Shown: positions 17,166 through 25,052, counted from the stretch's first letter. The stretch: 48,715 bases of DNA from UBA2227 sp036677505 (GCA_036677505.1 JAVBWK010000017.1:1-48715), one strand, 5' to 3'. Numbers and translations: made by a program. The notes: generated by a model from the letters alone, not told the origin.

Positions 17166-17615
17166 TCATATCAGTGACTTAACATAAATGCACTTTTGAT
17201 ATTCTTCCTGTTCGATCAGTTCGTGATCTTTAGGTACTTCTACGATCTCCTTCAATATGCAGCCGGAGAGCTCGCATGTCCTGCGTGAAGCATAATTGTC
17301 CGGATTGCAGGTAATGATGATTTCCTTCATCTTATGCTGTCTGGCGATCTCCATGAGCAGTTTCGTCGCTTTCGCCGCATACCGATGACCGCGATACGGT
17401 GGGTAAATGGCATAGCCGATATTGCCCATATAGTACAAATCCCGGTTCATGCCAAAGCGGATGTCACAGCGTCCGACAATTTTCTTATCCTCGATCCGGC
17501 GGATATCATAGATGTTGGAAGCCACCCAGTTTTTCTCTTTATTGGCCGGTGTTTTAACGACTAACTCCAACGTGATCTCGCCGTCAGACCAGATTTTCCT
17601 GCGCCGAAACATCAC
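17166..17615 (-). CDS. GNAT-family N-acetyltransferase
   Basis: A 149-aa Gcn5-related acetyltransferase that would transfer acetyl from acetyl-CoA to an amine. The central strand-loop with the acetyl-CoA pyrophosphate site is GNIGYAIYPPYRGHRYAAKA (Q/RxxGxG/A pattern as RGHRYA), followed by the KLLMEIA helix and the CNPDNYASRRTCELSG motif typical of RimJ/RimL-like members. Its start overlaps the preceding methyltransferase gene by 4 nt (coupled). The substrate is unknown; the RimJ/RimL-like features allow either a small molecule or a protein N-terminus. Confidence 0.88.
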   Translation of the reverse strand: MMFRRRKIWSDGEITLELVVKTPANKEKNWVASNIYDIRRIEDKKIVGRCDIRFGMNRDLYYMGNIGYAIYPPYRGHRYAAKATKLLMEIARQHKMKEIIITCNPDNYASRRTCELSGCILKEIVEVPKDHELIEQEEYQKCIYVKSLI

Positions 17616-18727
17616 ACATCCTCCAGTAGCCGACCCAACGTCAGCCGGATGTTCAGTTTTCCCTCAATCTGCTCAATCACTTCCTTGGATTTCTGACTCT
17701 GCCTGCGCTCTTGCCGCAGCGCCCGAATCAGAATGTTCTTCGGTGAGTGAGACAAATCGAACATTTCAAGCAAGTCGACCGAATATCCCATTCTATCCAG
17801 ATACGCCGCCCGATAATTATCGGTCAGTAAAGCACTTATACGCTCTTTGCTCAATCCGTATGCTCCGATCATCGCTAACTCATTGAAATCTCCGTGATGC
17901 AACAACTCTTTATGACAACAAGGCACTGCCATGATGATTTTGGCATTCCAGCGGATCGCCTGATTCAGTGCATAGTCGGTTGCCGTATCACACGCATGCA
18001 AACTGATGACCATATCGATATCCTTATCACTGACAAAATCCCGGATGTTACCAAGTTTGAACTGAAGTTTATCATAACCGTACTTTTTGGCGGTCAGATT
18101 GCACTGCGCAATCACATCGGCTTTTAAATCCAATCCGGTCATTGTCACATCCAATCCCCGGATGCGCGTCAGATAATCATACACGATAAACGTCAGATAA
18201 GACTTCCCACACCCGAAATCTACGATATTCCATGACTTCTGATCCTGCTTTTCAATCACATCTTCAATCATTTCCAAAAAGCGGTTGATCTGCTTAAACT
18301 TGGCAAATCGCGATGGGAAGATATTCCCCTGATCATCCATGATTTTCAAATCCACCAGGGCAGGTACAGCCTTTCTTTCCTCAAGGATATACTGCTTCGG
18401 ACGGTTATGAGCAACCGCTTCAACTTTCTCCTTGTTGACCTTCTTACTGACCAACAGCTTATCTTTTTTAGTACGCTTAAAATTCCAGATATACTGAGTG
18501 CCCCAAGCATCGATCTGTCTGAAATGCAAAAATTCCTTCATTAAAAACTCATGGAGTTTATCTGTGGAAAAGTTTACATGAAATACCTGCTGTTCGGTAT
18601 AATGCGAGCATTGATAAAAATCCGGACTCCCGGTAATCAGCCGTATTTCACTTTTCCGATACTGACCCATCGGATGGCTTAAAATCAGCCGAATCGGACG
18701 ATCTTCAATCAAAGCTAAAATTTCCAT
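17612..18727 (-). CDS. Class I SAM-dependent methyltransferase (Methyltransf_32-like)
   Basis: A 371-aa protein with a long N-terminal region (about 150 aa) of unknown role, then a methyltransferase domain with SAM motif NIVDFGCGKSYLTFIVYDYL at about residues 166-185. It continues with GLDLKADVIAQCN and VISLHACDTATDYAL, the latter resembling the Methyltransf_32 family (related to GSTCD and the plant/fungal RRNAD1 group). The C-terminus is basic (ALRQERRQSQKSKE), suggesting contact with nucleic acid. Its start overlaps the Rieske gene stop by 1 nt and its end overlaps GNAT by 4 nt. rRNA or tRNA as substrate is a guess. Confidence 0.85.
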   Translation of the reverse strand: MEILALIEDRPIRLILSHPMGQYRKSEIRLITGSPDFYQCSHYTEQQVFHVNFSTDKLHEFLMKEFLHFRQIDAWGTQYIWNFKRTKKDKLLVSKKVNKEKVEAVAHNRPKQYILEERKAVPALVDLKIMDDQGNIFPSRFAKFKQINRFLEMIEDVIEKQDQKSWNIVDFGCGKSYLTFIVYDYLTRIRGLDVTMTGLDLKADVIAQCNLTAKKYGYDKLQFKLGNIRDFVSDKDIDMVISLHACDTATDYALNQAIRWNAKIIMAVPCCHKELLHHGDFNELAMIGAYGLSKERISALLTDNYRAAYLDRMGYSVDLLEMFDLSHSPKNILIRALRQERRQSQKSKEVIEQIEGKLNIRLTLGRLLEDV

Positions 18728-19710
18728 TACCCGTTACCTTTCGAAGCAGCGATAAGATCTTCTCTGAGTTTACGATAGGTCACGATCGGCTGATCGCCTT
18801 GAATAAGCTTTTCGCCCATGCGCAACTGCGTCCGCTTCGGACGCTGCGTGATCACTACGCGTTTATCCTGACGTTCGATGATCAGATTTGCATATTTTCC
18901 AAAGAAAGCGATGAGCCGGTTGACCATCTTGAACGGCGTGATTTTATGATAAAAGCGTAGGTACAGGACAACTTGTTCGTCATCCACCGGCGCAAAATAC
19001 ACGAAGACTTTCACTTTCTTTGCGATAATATTGATCCAAAGATTCGGATACTTAAAGCGCAGCTGTAAATCCGGATTGATCTCACATTCCTGAGGTTTTC
19101 GTTGTCTTTGACCCTGATCGGCCTCATTGTCCGCACTGGTAATGATCGTATCTTCGATCACGACCGTTTTGGGTCCGTGCACCAACGTCCGGTTTCCCCG
19201 GCCGATCGTATTGTGATGAACAAAAGGCAAATGAACGACATCCAACTGATTTTCAATGGCTCTGGAATAATGGGTATCCCAGGTATCCGCGATTTCACTA
19301 TAAGTAAAAGATTCATCCAGAACATCGGTAAAAAACGGGACTTCCCCGCCGGCTTTCTCTTTATCGCCGTTAAACACGTAAATGATGCCGTATTTGACTT
19401 GGATAGCGTAACTTCTTACTTTGTAACGATCATCGACCGGACTGTTCTTTCCGTTGGCCGGGATCATCGTACATGTTCCCCTGGCATCAAACCGTAGTCC
19501 GTGAAACGGACATTCGACACATCCGTCTTCTTTCAGTCTGCCTGCGGATAATTGTACACCGCGATGGCTGCACAAATCTTCAATGCATCCCCACTGCTTA
19601 TCTGCTGTCTGAAATATCAGCAACTCTTTTCCTAAACGCCTGAGCCCCATCATCTTCCCCGGTGGGATCATTTTTTCCGGAGCGATCGCATACCATTGAT
19701 TCTCAATCAT
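18727..19710 (-). CDS. Rieske [2Fe-2S] aromatic-ring-hydroxylating-type oxygenase
   Basis: The protein (327 aa) has the two centres of a Rieske non-haem iron oxygenase alpha subunit. Residues Cys47-His49 and Cys67-His70 (CSH and CPFH) are the Rieske ligands. The mononuclear iron site follows at about residues 155-170 (NQLDVVHLPFVHHNTIG, giving Asp-x-x-His-x4-His). The arrangement resembles the pheophorbide a oxygenase / VanA-type group of monooxygenases, not the two-subunit dioxygenases. No reductase or ferredoxin gene is nearby. The gene heads an operon with a SAM methyltransferase and a GNAT. Such O2-dependent enzymes are unexpected in strict anaerobes; an O2-scavenging or demethylase role is possible. 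Substrate unknown. Confidence 0.88.
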   Translation of the reverse strand: MIENQWYAIAPEKMIPPGKMMGLRRLGKELLIFQTADKQWGCIEDLCSHRGVQLSAGRLKEDGCVECPFHGLRFDARGTCTMIPANGKNSPVDDRYKVRSYAIQVKYGIIYVFNGDKEKAGGEVPFFTDVLDESFTYSEIADTWDTHYSRAIENQLDVVHLPFVHHNTIGRGNRTLVHGPKTVVIEDTIITSADNEADQGQRQRKPQECEINPDLQLRFKYPNLWINIIAKKVKVFVYFAPVDDEQVVLYLRFYHKITPFKMVNRLIAFFGKYANLIIERQDKRVVITQRPKRTQLRMGEKLIQGDQPIVTYRKLREDLIAASKGNG

Positions 19711-19736
19711 ATCTTACCTCGGTTTGTTCTACGTTT

Positions 19737-19767
19737 ATTATATCATCGTAATCCTGTCGTTTGACAA
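19737..19767 (-). promoter_or_regulatory. Likely promoter of the Rieske operon
   Basis: The minus strand has TATAAT at 19742-19737 and TTGTCA at 19767-19762, but with a long 19-bp spacer. The -35 overlaps a TTGACA on the plus strand (19761-19766) that could serve the AraC-GGDEF gene, so the two directions may compete. Confidence 0.5.
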
Positions 19768-19803
19768 AAAATGGCGAAAATGTCATACGCTGAAAACCGT
19801 TTA

Positions 19804-19812
19804 TGCTATACA
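19804..19812 (+). promoter_or_regulatory. Candidate extended -10 of the AraC-GGDEF gene
   Basis: TGCTATACA at 19804-19812 fits an extended -10 and lies 21 nt before the preferred ATG 19834. An alternative is TTGACA (19761-19766) with a poor -10 (CATACG, 19784-19789). Confidence 0.4.
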
Positions 19813-19833
19813 ATAATGTCAGCGGGAAAAGTT

Positions 19834-20691
19834 ATGACGGAAAAAAGCGATGTCTTATACCTGATCAAACAATGTTTGATCTTCATTGAGAAAAATCTGG
19901 ATCAGCCGATGACATCGGACGATGTTTTCAAGATGCTTGCGGTCAGCAAATCCGCCTTTACCCCACTGTTTAAAGCTGTGACCGGTTATACCCTCAGTCA
20001 GTACATCCGTAATCGCCGCTTATCCGAAATCGCTGATCAGTGCCAAATTCCCGGTTCATCCGCCTATCAGATCGCACAGAATTATCAGTATGAATCCTGT
20101 GAAGCCTTCTATCGGGCGTTCAAACGTTATTTCGGTATGTCCGTCCGTCAGTATCGTGCCTCCCGCTTTCAAAGTCAGATATTCGCCCCGCTGAAATATT
20201 CTGTCATCCATCAGAAAGGAACTTCTATGATACAAAAAGAAATGAATCTCGAATCTATCAATACCGCACTAGAAAGTCAAGCAGGCAATGTTTTGATCGA
20301 TGTTGACATCGATCACTTCCAGAAAATCAATGACACCTTTGGGTATGCCATCGGTGATGCTGTGCTCGCCCAGACAATACTTATAATCCAACAGGTGTGC
20401 AAACGGTATGAGCATGTGCAAGGTCCCTGGCGATATGGAAATGATGAGTTTCTGTTGATCGCCAAAGAATCTGCCAAACAAATCACCGCAGATATCCTTA
20501 AGGCATTTGAACTGCCGCTGACCATCGCCGATCAGCCGATTCATGTTTCCATCAGCATCGGAACAGCAATCATCGGTGATCAGTCCATCCAACGGGTTCA
20601 GGAGTCGATGTTTACGGCGAAGAAGCATGGCCGAAAACAGGCCGAAACCAGCTCCATCGATGTGTCAGACCGGAAAGTCTCTAATAATTGA
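19834..20691 (+). CDS. AraC-type HTH protein fused to a degenerate GGDEF domain
   Basis: Counting from ATG 19834 (285 aa), residues about 12-110 form a two-helix-turn-helix AraC/XylS DNA-binding domain: MTSDDVFKMLAVSKSAFTPL is the first HTH and the YEAFYRAFKRYFG-like segment SCEAFYRAFKRYFGMSVRQY the second. Residues about 140-275 form a compact GGDEF domain: DVDIDHFQKINDTFGYAIGD is the metal/substrate strand, and the signature reads RYGNDEF (202-206) instead of RYGGDEF. The usual DxLTGLxNRR helix is missing, and there is no RxxD inhibitory site before the signature. AraC domains are normally C-terminal and paired with sugar-binding domains, so this order is unusual. It may be a transcription factor with a nucleotide-sensing GGDEF, or a weak diguanylate cyclase. 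The frame extends to 19771, but that would run through the promoter region. Confidence 0.87.
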   Translation: MTEKSDVLYLIKQCLIFIEKNLDQPMTSDDVFKMLAVSKSAFTPLFKAVTGYTLSQYIRNRRLSEIADQCQIPGSSAYQIAQNYQYESCEAFYRAFKRYFGMSVRQYRASRFQSQIFAPLKYSVIHQKGTSMIQKEMNLESINTALESQAGNVLIDVDIDHFQKINDTFGYAIGDAVLAQTILIIQQVCKRYEHVQGPWRYGNDEFLLIAKESAKQITADILKAFELPLTIADQPIHVSISIGTAIIGDQSIQRVQESMFTAKKHGRKQAETSSIDVSDRKVSNN

Positions 20692-20694
20692 TTT

Positions 20695-20717
20695 GGCTGC
20701 CGAAAGGTAGCCTTTTT
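20695..20717 (+). terminator. Terminator of the AraC-GGDEF gene
   Basis: GGCTGCC, GAAA tetraloop, GGTAGCC, then TTTTT: a seven-pair stem (one G-T pair) directly after the stop codon. Confidence 0.93.
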
Positions 20718-20719
20718 CA

Positions 20720-20743
20720 ACAAAAAAACGGCCGAAGCCGTTA
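20720..20743 (-). terminator. Terminator of the glutaredoxin-like gene
   Basis: On the minus strand AACGGC, TTCG tetraloop, GCCGTT and a T-run; the stem starts in the stop codon. It lies back to back with the plus-strand terminator at 20695-20717. Confidence 0.93.
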
Positions 20744-21001
20744 AACACTGATCAGAGAATCTAAGATATTTCGAACCTGAACCTTACTGACGGCACCCTC
20801 ATGGAGTTTTTTATCCCCGTCATAAAATGTCGGCACCAGGTAATAATCATGTGCATCCGCATATGCTTTTTCTTTGCCCTCATGGATCCAGCGGATGGAC
20901 ACCGACGAGTAACGCTCGTCTTTCATCAGTTCATCCAGATATTCCTTCGCCTGATTGCAATACGGACAAAACGGCAAATAGAACAGTTTCAACTCTTTCA
21001 T
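20741..21001 (-). CDS. Glutaredoxin/NrdH-like thioredoxin-fold protein
   Basis: A short (86 aa) thioredoxin-fold protein with the redox motif CPYC at residues 12-15 (LFYLPFCPYCNQAKEYLDEL; the Cys pair is 3 apart). The second half has VPTFYDGDKKLHEGAV, containing the cis-Pro that marks thioredoxin folds. Size and motif match glutaredoxins and NrdH-redoxins, which reduce disulfides, for example in ribonucleotide reductase. No nrd gene is nearby, so the partner is unknown. It follows the YhfC-type gene with a 28-nt gap and is the last gene before a terminator. Confidence 0.85.
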   Translation of the reverse strand: MKELKLFYLPFCPYCNQAKEYLDELMKDERYSSVSIRWIHEGKEKAYADAHDYYLVPTFYDGDKKLHEGAVSKVQVRNILDSLISV

Positions 21002-21029
21002 ACAGCACCACCTTTGAAGAAATTCTAAA

Positions 21030-21827
21030 TTACGGCTGTGTTTCTTGCAAGTGTTCTGACTGTTTCATCCGCTTCCAGAAGATCACGATGACATACACGG
21101 CCAGCCACATAAACGCAAAGACAAACAGTTCAATCAGCCAAATCGATACGCCCCACAGACTGAACAGTGCGGACATCGTATCCAATAAGGCATGAGCACC
21201 GATCGCCACCCCGAAAAACGGCAGATACTTTTTACTGCGCAATCCTTGAAACACCAGGAAAGTCAGAGCAACATGAATAACGACCGTCATCATCCGCTCA
21301 AGTCCGGCCATCAGGAAAATCCAGGGATTGGCGGTGGTCATCGTAACGATCAGACTGTCAATCATTTCTTTGGTCACTGTCTCTGTCACCAGATTATACA
21401 CGCTGCCGTCATTGATCCACATCGCCAGCAGGATGTTGTTGATATACGTCAGACCGACGATGAAAATGGCCTCAATGACCCCATGACCGATACCGACAGC
21501 CATGATATGTTCTTTGTCCGAAAAACGCTTGCGAATGTAGAACATCGAAATCAGCCGGCCGACAAACTCAAATACTGCCGCACTGACACCGAGCAATAAG
21601 GCATAAAGAATCGGATTGTCCATGATAGCCTCCCCGACCGAAGAGGAAAGAATCAGCTGAACGATCGGTGTCCGAAACACCTGCGATCCCAAAATGAAGC
21701 CCATGCTTCCGGCGAGCATCGCAGTTACGATACCTTTCTTACGTAAAATAAAAACGACAGCCACAGGCAACCCGAAAACCAGGATGGTTGTGACTATCAT
21801 GTTGAAAATAGCTAATGTTGATACCAT
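21030..21827 (-). CDS. YhfC-family intramembrane metalloprotease
   Basis: A polytopic membrane protein (265 aa) with about seven hydrophobic segments, from LAIFNMIVTTILVFGLPVAV to the IELFVFAFMWLAVYVIVIFW end. It shows the YhfC-family pattern, related to CPBP/prenyl-endopeptidases: GIGHGVIEAIFIVG (conserved Gly-His-x-x-x-Glu) in the middle, then a His-bearing helix VVIHVALTFLVF, and GVAIGAHALLDT. These could place two to three metal-binding histidines and a Glu within the membrane. The substrate is unknown. It lies behind an ABC exporter and a 64-aa membrane protein on the same strand. A 19-nt perfect hairpin covers part of its ribosome site. Confidence 0.82.
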   Translation of the reverse strand: MVSTLAIFNMIVTTILVFGLPVAVVFILRKKGIVTAMLAGSMGFILGSQVFRTPIVQLILSSSVGEAIMDNPILYALLLGVSAAVFEFVGRLISMFYIRKRFSDKEHIMAVGIGHGVIEAIFIVGLTYINNILLAMWINDGSVYNLVTETVTKEMIDSLIVTMTTANPWIFLMAGLERMMTVVIHVALTFLVFQGLRSKKYLPFFGVAIGAHALLDTMSALFSLWGVSIWLIELFVFAFMWLAVYVIVIFWKRMKQSEHLQETQP

Positions 21828-21834
21828 AGATACC

Positions 21835-21853
21835 TCCCGTAAATCATACGGGA
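21835..21853 (-). promoter_or_regulatory. Hairpin overlapping the ribosome site of the YhfC-type gene
   Basis: On the minus strand TCCCGTA, five-nt loop TGATT, TACGGGA: seven perfect pairs. The 3' arm supplies GGGA of the GGGAGG ribosome site that lies 7 nt before ATG 21827. It could hide the site in mRNA, or be a DNA operator. Confidence 0.5.
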
Positions 21854-21866
21854 CTATTGTATCACA

Positions 21867-22061
21867 TTATCGCAATATTAGGGCAGCTGCGATGAAAACG
21901 ATCCCAAAAACAAGCAAGAGCAGTTTATAGTTCTTCTTTCCCATTTTCTGAATCATAAAGCGCGTTTTTGGATTGCCTTCGTAGAAAAACGGAATTTCGA
22001 CGAAATAGGCGACGAGATACAAAACACCGAGAACAAACAGCAGAATGACATACCACTCCAT
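21867..22061 (-). CDS. Small two-helix membrane protein, unknown function
   Basis: A 64-aa protein with one hydrophobic segment at residues 4-22 (YVILLFVLGVLYLVAYFVE) and a second at 47-63 (KLLLLVFGIVFIAAALIL), joined by a basic loop (NPKTRFMIQKMGKKN). A strong AAGGAGG ribosome site 7 nt before the ATG supports it as real. It follows the ABC permease gene by 18 nt in the TetR-controlled operon. I do not recognise a family; a helper of the exporter or an unrelated membrane peptide are both possible. Confidence 0.72.
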   Translation of the reverse strand: MEWYVILLFVLGVLYLVAYFVEIPFFYEGNPKTRFMIQKMGKKNYKLLLLVFGIVFIAAALILR

Positions 22062-22079
22062 ATTTTTTCCTCCTTATTG

Positions 22080-22811
22080 TTATGTTTGCGTTCTTTTTCG
22101 AAAGAACGAGTACATAAATACCACTAAAAACAGATTATAGGCAAATCCGATGAACAGATACGGCCAGAAACTTAAGTTCATTTCGATAAATCCGCCCGAA
22201 ATCGCATCTTTAAACAATAACGTCTGAACGGCTTTGGCTGGCCAGAATCCCGGAGCGATCGCAAAGAGCCACTCCTTCCAATCGAGAAACAGATAGGAGA
22301 ATACCGGGAAGATCAGCAGAAAGCCGGTCGCTTTCATCGTCACGAACCCTTCGACTTTATTAGAAGCAAAGGCATTGATCAGAAAAGCGTTCATCGGCGC
22401 CTGCAGCGCTGTCAGACTGGCTACCAGTACGACCTGCCACCATTCAAATCCCAATCCTCCGGCAATATACACCGTAATGATCCCGGATAAAACGGCCATC
22501 ACATAAACAAACAGTACTTTAAATATAACATAGGCCTGAACGTTGAGCGGAGATATCGATATGGAAACAAAGACATGATCATCTCTGTCATCCAGGATCG
22601 AAAATCCGGCCATGGCCCCGAAAATCATACCGGACATCAGCGTCAGAGCTATGATCACCATTTCCGACACGGTCTGATCGACGGTCCCGCTGTCAATGAA
22701 ATAGCGTCCCATCAGGCCGATCAGAAACGGCCATACCAACAGCATGATCGTCATCCGATCCCGTAAGATGTTCTTGAATTCAAATTTTACCAAGCGTGCA
22801 TACATAGTCAC
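22080..22811 (-). CDS. ABC-2-type transporter permease (second)
   Basis: A 243-aa integral membrane protein with six hydrophobic segments, typical of ABC-2 exporter permeases. It begins with a cytoplasmic helix (ARLVKFEFKNILRDRMTIML) of the kind that contacts the ATPase. Its start overlaps the first permease gene by 4 nt, so the two permeases are probably made together and form a heterodimer with the ATPase of 23523-24380. Cargo unknown; an antimicrobial peptide or drug exporter would fit the TetR control. Confidence 0.88.
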   Translation of the reverse strand: MTMYARLVKFEFKNILRDRMTIMLLVWPFLIGLMGRYFIDSGTVDQTVSEMVIIALTLMSGMIFGAMAGFSILDDRDDHVFVSISISPLNVQAYVIFKVLFVYVMAVLSGIITVYIAGGLGFEWWQVVLVASLTALQAPMNAFLINAFASNKVEGFVTMKATGFLLIFPVFSYLFLDWKEWLFAIAPGFWPAKAVQTLLFKDAISGGFIEMNLSFWPYLFIGFAYNLFLVVFMYSFFRKRTQT

Positions 22812-23536
22812 ACCCCCAGATTGGCCGTCGCATAATCCTTAAAGCGCGGCAGGATCAGAAACTTAAAGAACACAAATCCCAAGACGATGATATACAGACT
22901 GTCCAGTCCGTACTGGATCCAGTCCACCGAAGTTTCAGCTCCGGCCATAAACAGTCGGATAGTGACATCGGCTGGGAACCAGAACAGGTAGTCCTTCCAC
23001 TCGACGGGAAGCAAACCGATCATCACGGCGATGCTGGGCAAAATGAAGATGATCATCAGAACCATATAATTTAGAAGCAGTGCCGTAAAATCTTTGGATA
23101 TATACGAAAGCAGGATACCGACGAAGACATAGAACGAAGTCACCAGAAATACTGCGACTAAAAGGATCAGATAATTGAACGTCATATCTTTCAGAAAGTA
23201 CATCGACAAGAAAATCGTTCCGAAAATGATGATCAGATTGAGGATATTGGTCAAAATTTTACTGACGATATAGTCCGTCGATGTGATCGGTGAGATGAGC
23301 ATCGAAGAAATCGTATGCTCCTTCTTTTCGTAATACATTTGTGCCCCGACCAGCAGTGCGGTCATCGCGGATGCTTCCATCAGAAAGACAAAGGGCAGAA
23401 ACATCCGGAATTCTTCCGGATCCAGAAACAGTCCCAAACCGATCCAAATCAAAGCGACAAAGAAGGATGCGGTAAACAGATTGTACTTGGTCAATCGCTG
23501 AAATTCACCAGAGACCAGATGTTTAATCTTCTCCAT
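22808..23536 (-). CDS. ABC-2-type transporter permease (first)
   Basis: A 242-aa membrane protein with six hydrophobic segments and a coupling-helix start (EKIKHLVSGEFQRLTKYNLF). Loop motifs after the second segment (YYEKKEHTISSMLISPITST) match the cytoplasmic E-rich loop common in ABC-2 permeases. It overlaps the ATPase gene by 14 nt and the second permease gene by 4 nt. It is one half of the predicted membrane channel of the TetR-controlled exporter. Confidence 0.9.
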   Translation of the reverse strand: MEKIKHLVSGEFQRLTKYNLFTASFFVALIWIGLGLFLDPEEFRMFLPFVFLMEASAMTALLVGAQMYYEKKEHTISSMLISPITSTDYIVSKILTNILNLIIIFGTIFLSMYFLKDMTFNYLILLVAVFLVTSFYVFVGILLSYISKDFTALLLNYMVLMIIFILPSIAVMIGLLPVEWKDYLFWFPADVTIRLFMAGAETSVDWIQYGLDSLYIIVLGFVFFKFLILPRFKDYATANLGV

Positions 23537-24380
23537 GCAACTTCACCCCGGTCACTTGAATAAAGATCTCTTCCAGCGTCGTCTCACCGCTGTGAATCGT
23601 TTCAATATTCTTGGTCGTGATCAAGTCCATAAAGGCTTTCTCACGGATCTGATCCATCGTAAACACTTCTTTGACCACATGTCCGTCATTTTTATACTCA
23701 ACCGCAACCGTACGCTTGCCATATTTGAGTTTCAGATTGCGCGGTGAATCGACTTCGACCAGCTTGCCCTCGGTTATAAAGGCTACCCGGTCGCACAGTT
23801 CATCGACATCGCCCATGATGTGCGAGGTCAGGAAGACGGTTCCGCCCGCACTTCTGAAATCGCGGATCATGTCTTTGACAATGCGCGCATTCTTGGGATC
23901 GAGACCGTTGGTCGGTTCATCCAGAAACAGCATCTTGGGATCATTGAGCAAGGCTCGCACCATGTTCAGGCGGATTTTCATCCCTTTGGAATATTCGCTG
24001 ACCAGTTTGTCCTTGTCTTCCCACAGTCCCAACCGTTTCATCAGCGGTTCGACATCGACCTGACGTTTGTACAGCTTTTTGAAAAACTCCAGATTTTCCA
24101 TGGCGGTCAGCTTTGAGAAGGAAATCGGCATTTCAAAACAGACTCCGATATCTTCATAAAAATCGTCGTTGAAATGGGAGAGGTCTTTTCCGTCAAACTC
24201 AATATAGCCTTTGTAATGGGTCAGCAGTTTGACCATCAGTTTCTGCGTGGTCGTTTTTCCGGCGCCGCTGGGCCCGAGAAATCCGAAAATCTCTCCTTTG
24301 GCAATGTCAAAATCAATGCCATTGATGGTGTTGGACGTGTTCTTTGGATACTGGAATTGTAAATCCTTGACTTTAAACAT
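23523..24380 (-). CDS. ABC transporter ATP-binding protein
   Basis: The ATPase (285 aa) that drives the ABC-2 exporter encoded just downstream. Nucleotide-binding motifs: Walker A (GPSGAGKTTT), Q-loop region (VCFEMPISF), signature YSKGMKIRL in place of LSGGQ, Walker B (MLFLDEPTNGLDP), and switch His (LTSHIMGD). The YSKGM signature is typical of the DrrA/CcmA-like multidrug and bacteriocin-immunity exporters. Residues about 215-285 form an extra C-terminal part seen in this group. It overlaps TetR by 8 nt. Confidence 0.94.
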   Translation of the reverse strand: MFKVKDLQFQYPKNTSNTINGIDFDIAKGEIFGFLGPSGAGKTTTQKLMVKLLTHYKGYIEFDGKDLSHFNDDFYEDIGVCFEMPISFSKLTAMENLEFFKKLYKRQVDVEPLMKRLGLWEDKDKLVSEYSKGMKIRLNMVRALLNDPKMLFLDEPTNGLDPKNARIVKDMIRDFRSAGGTVFLTSHIMGDVDELCDRVAFITEGKLVEVDSPRNLKLKYGKRTVAVEYKNDGHVVKEVFTMDQIREKAFMDLITTKNIETIHSGETTLEEIFIQVTGVKLHGED

Positions 24381-24990
24381 GATTTTCCTCCGTTGTTGAT
24401 CCTTTTCGGATGATGTCTAAAATTTGGTGGTTCTGCTTTTTCATTCCCTGAAAATCGCGGTTGTAGTAGAAGCTCATCAAGGCACTGCGATTGATGGAAA
24501 ACAGCATATCGGTCAAAACTGCAGGATCAATATCTTTGCGGATGATCCCTCTTAGCTGGTCCCTTCTGATCAGTGATGCGAAGTAGTCCAGTCCGGCCTG
24601 ATTGCCCTTAAGCAGCCGCTGGATGAATTCGCTGTCATCCATATCCATCCGGATACCGATCTGATAATACTGCGGTTTTACCTCGATCCATCGGATGGCC
24701 TGATCCAGCATATTCTCATACTCATCGAAGACCGTATCTTGAGGATCTTTTTCGACGATATCCTGAAACATAATCATCTTCTCTTTGGCAATTTCACCGA
24801 GAAGATACATGTAACAGTCTTCCTTATCTGCAAAGTACTGATAAAAACTTCCCCTTGAAATCCCGGCAGACTTAATGATCTGATTGATCGATGCTTCGCT
24901 GAATGTATGCTCAGCGAATTCTTCGACACAAGCCTCAAATATCTGCTTCCGCTTCTCCTCATCCAGGTTGTAAAATGTGCTGGTCGGCAT
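24373..24990 (-). CDS. TetR/AcrR-family transcriptional regulator
   Basis: A 205-aa TetR-type repressor. Residues about 1-50 hold the HTH (FSEASINQIIKSAGISRGSFYQYF, helix-turn-helix at ASINQII-KSAGISRGSFYQYF). The rest is the ligand-binding and dimer domain. The frame extends to 25077, but ATG 24990 fits: it gives the usual start (PTSTFYNLDEEKRKQIFEAC), has GGGGTGA upstream, and lies behind the promoter and a palindrome. As first gene of its operon with the ABC exporter, it most likely represses its own transcription until a substrate binds. Confidence 0.92.
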   Translation of the reverse strand: MPTSTFYNLDEEKRKQIFEACVEEFAEHTFSEASINQIIKSAGISRGSFYQYFADKEDCYMYLLGEIAKEKMIMFQDIVEKDPQDTVFDEYENMLDQAIRWIEVKPQYYQIGIRMDMDDSEFIQRLLKGNQAGLDYFASLIRRDQLRGIIRKDIDPAVLTDMLFSINRSALMSFYYNRDFQGMKKQNHQILDIIRKGSTTEENHV

Positions 24991-25002
24991 TGTATCACCC
25001 CG

Positions 25003-25022
25003 ATATGACAACCCTGTCACAT
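25003..25022. promoter_or_regulatory. Predicted TetR operator
   Basis: The minus strand reads ATGTGACAGGGTTGTCATAT: arms TGACA and TGTCA around GGGT, with one mismatch and then AT/AT outside. It lies directly downstream of the -10 box of the tetR promoter, around the transcription start, and only 13 nt from the ATG. Position and symmetry fit self-repression. Confidence 0.65.
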
Positions 25023-25024
25023 TC

Positions 25025-25052
25025 AGTATATCACTTTTTTTGTGCTTTGCAA
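25025..25052 (-). promoter_or_regulatory. Promoter of the tetR-ABC operon
   Basis: Minus-strand TTGCAA (25052-25047), 16-bp spacer, TATACT (25030-25025). The -10 abuts the palindrome at 25003-25022. Confidence 0.65.
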
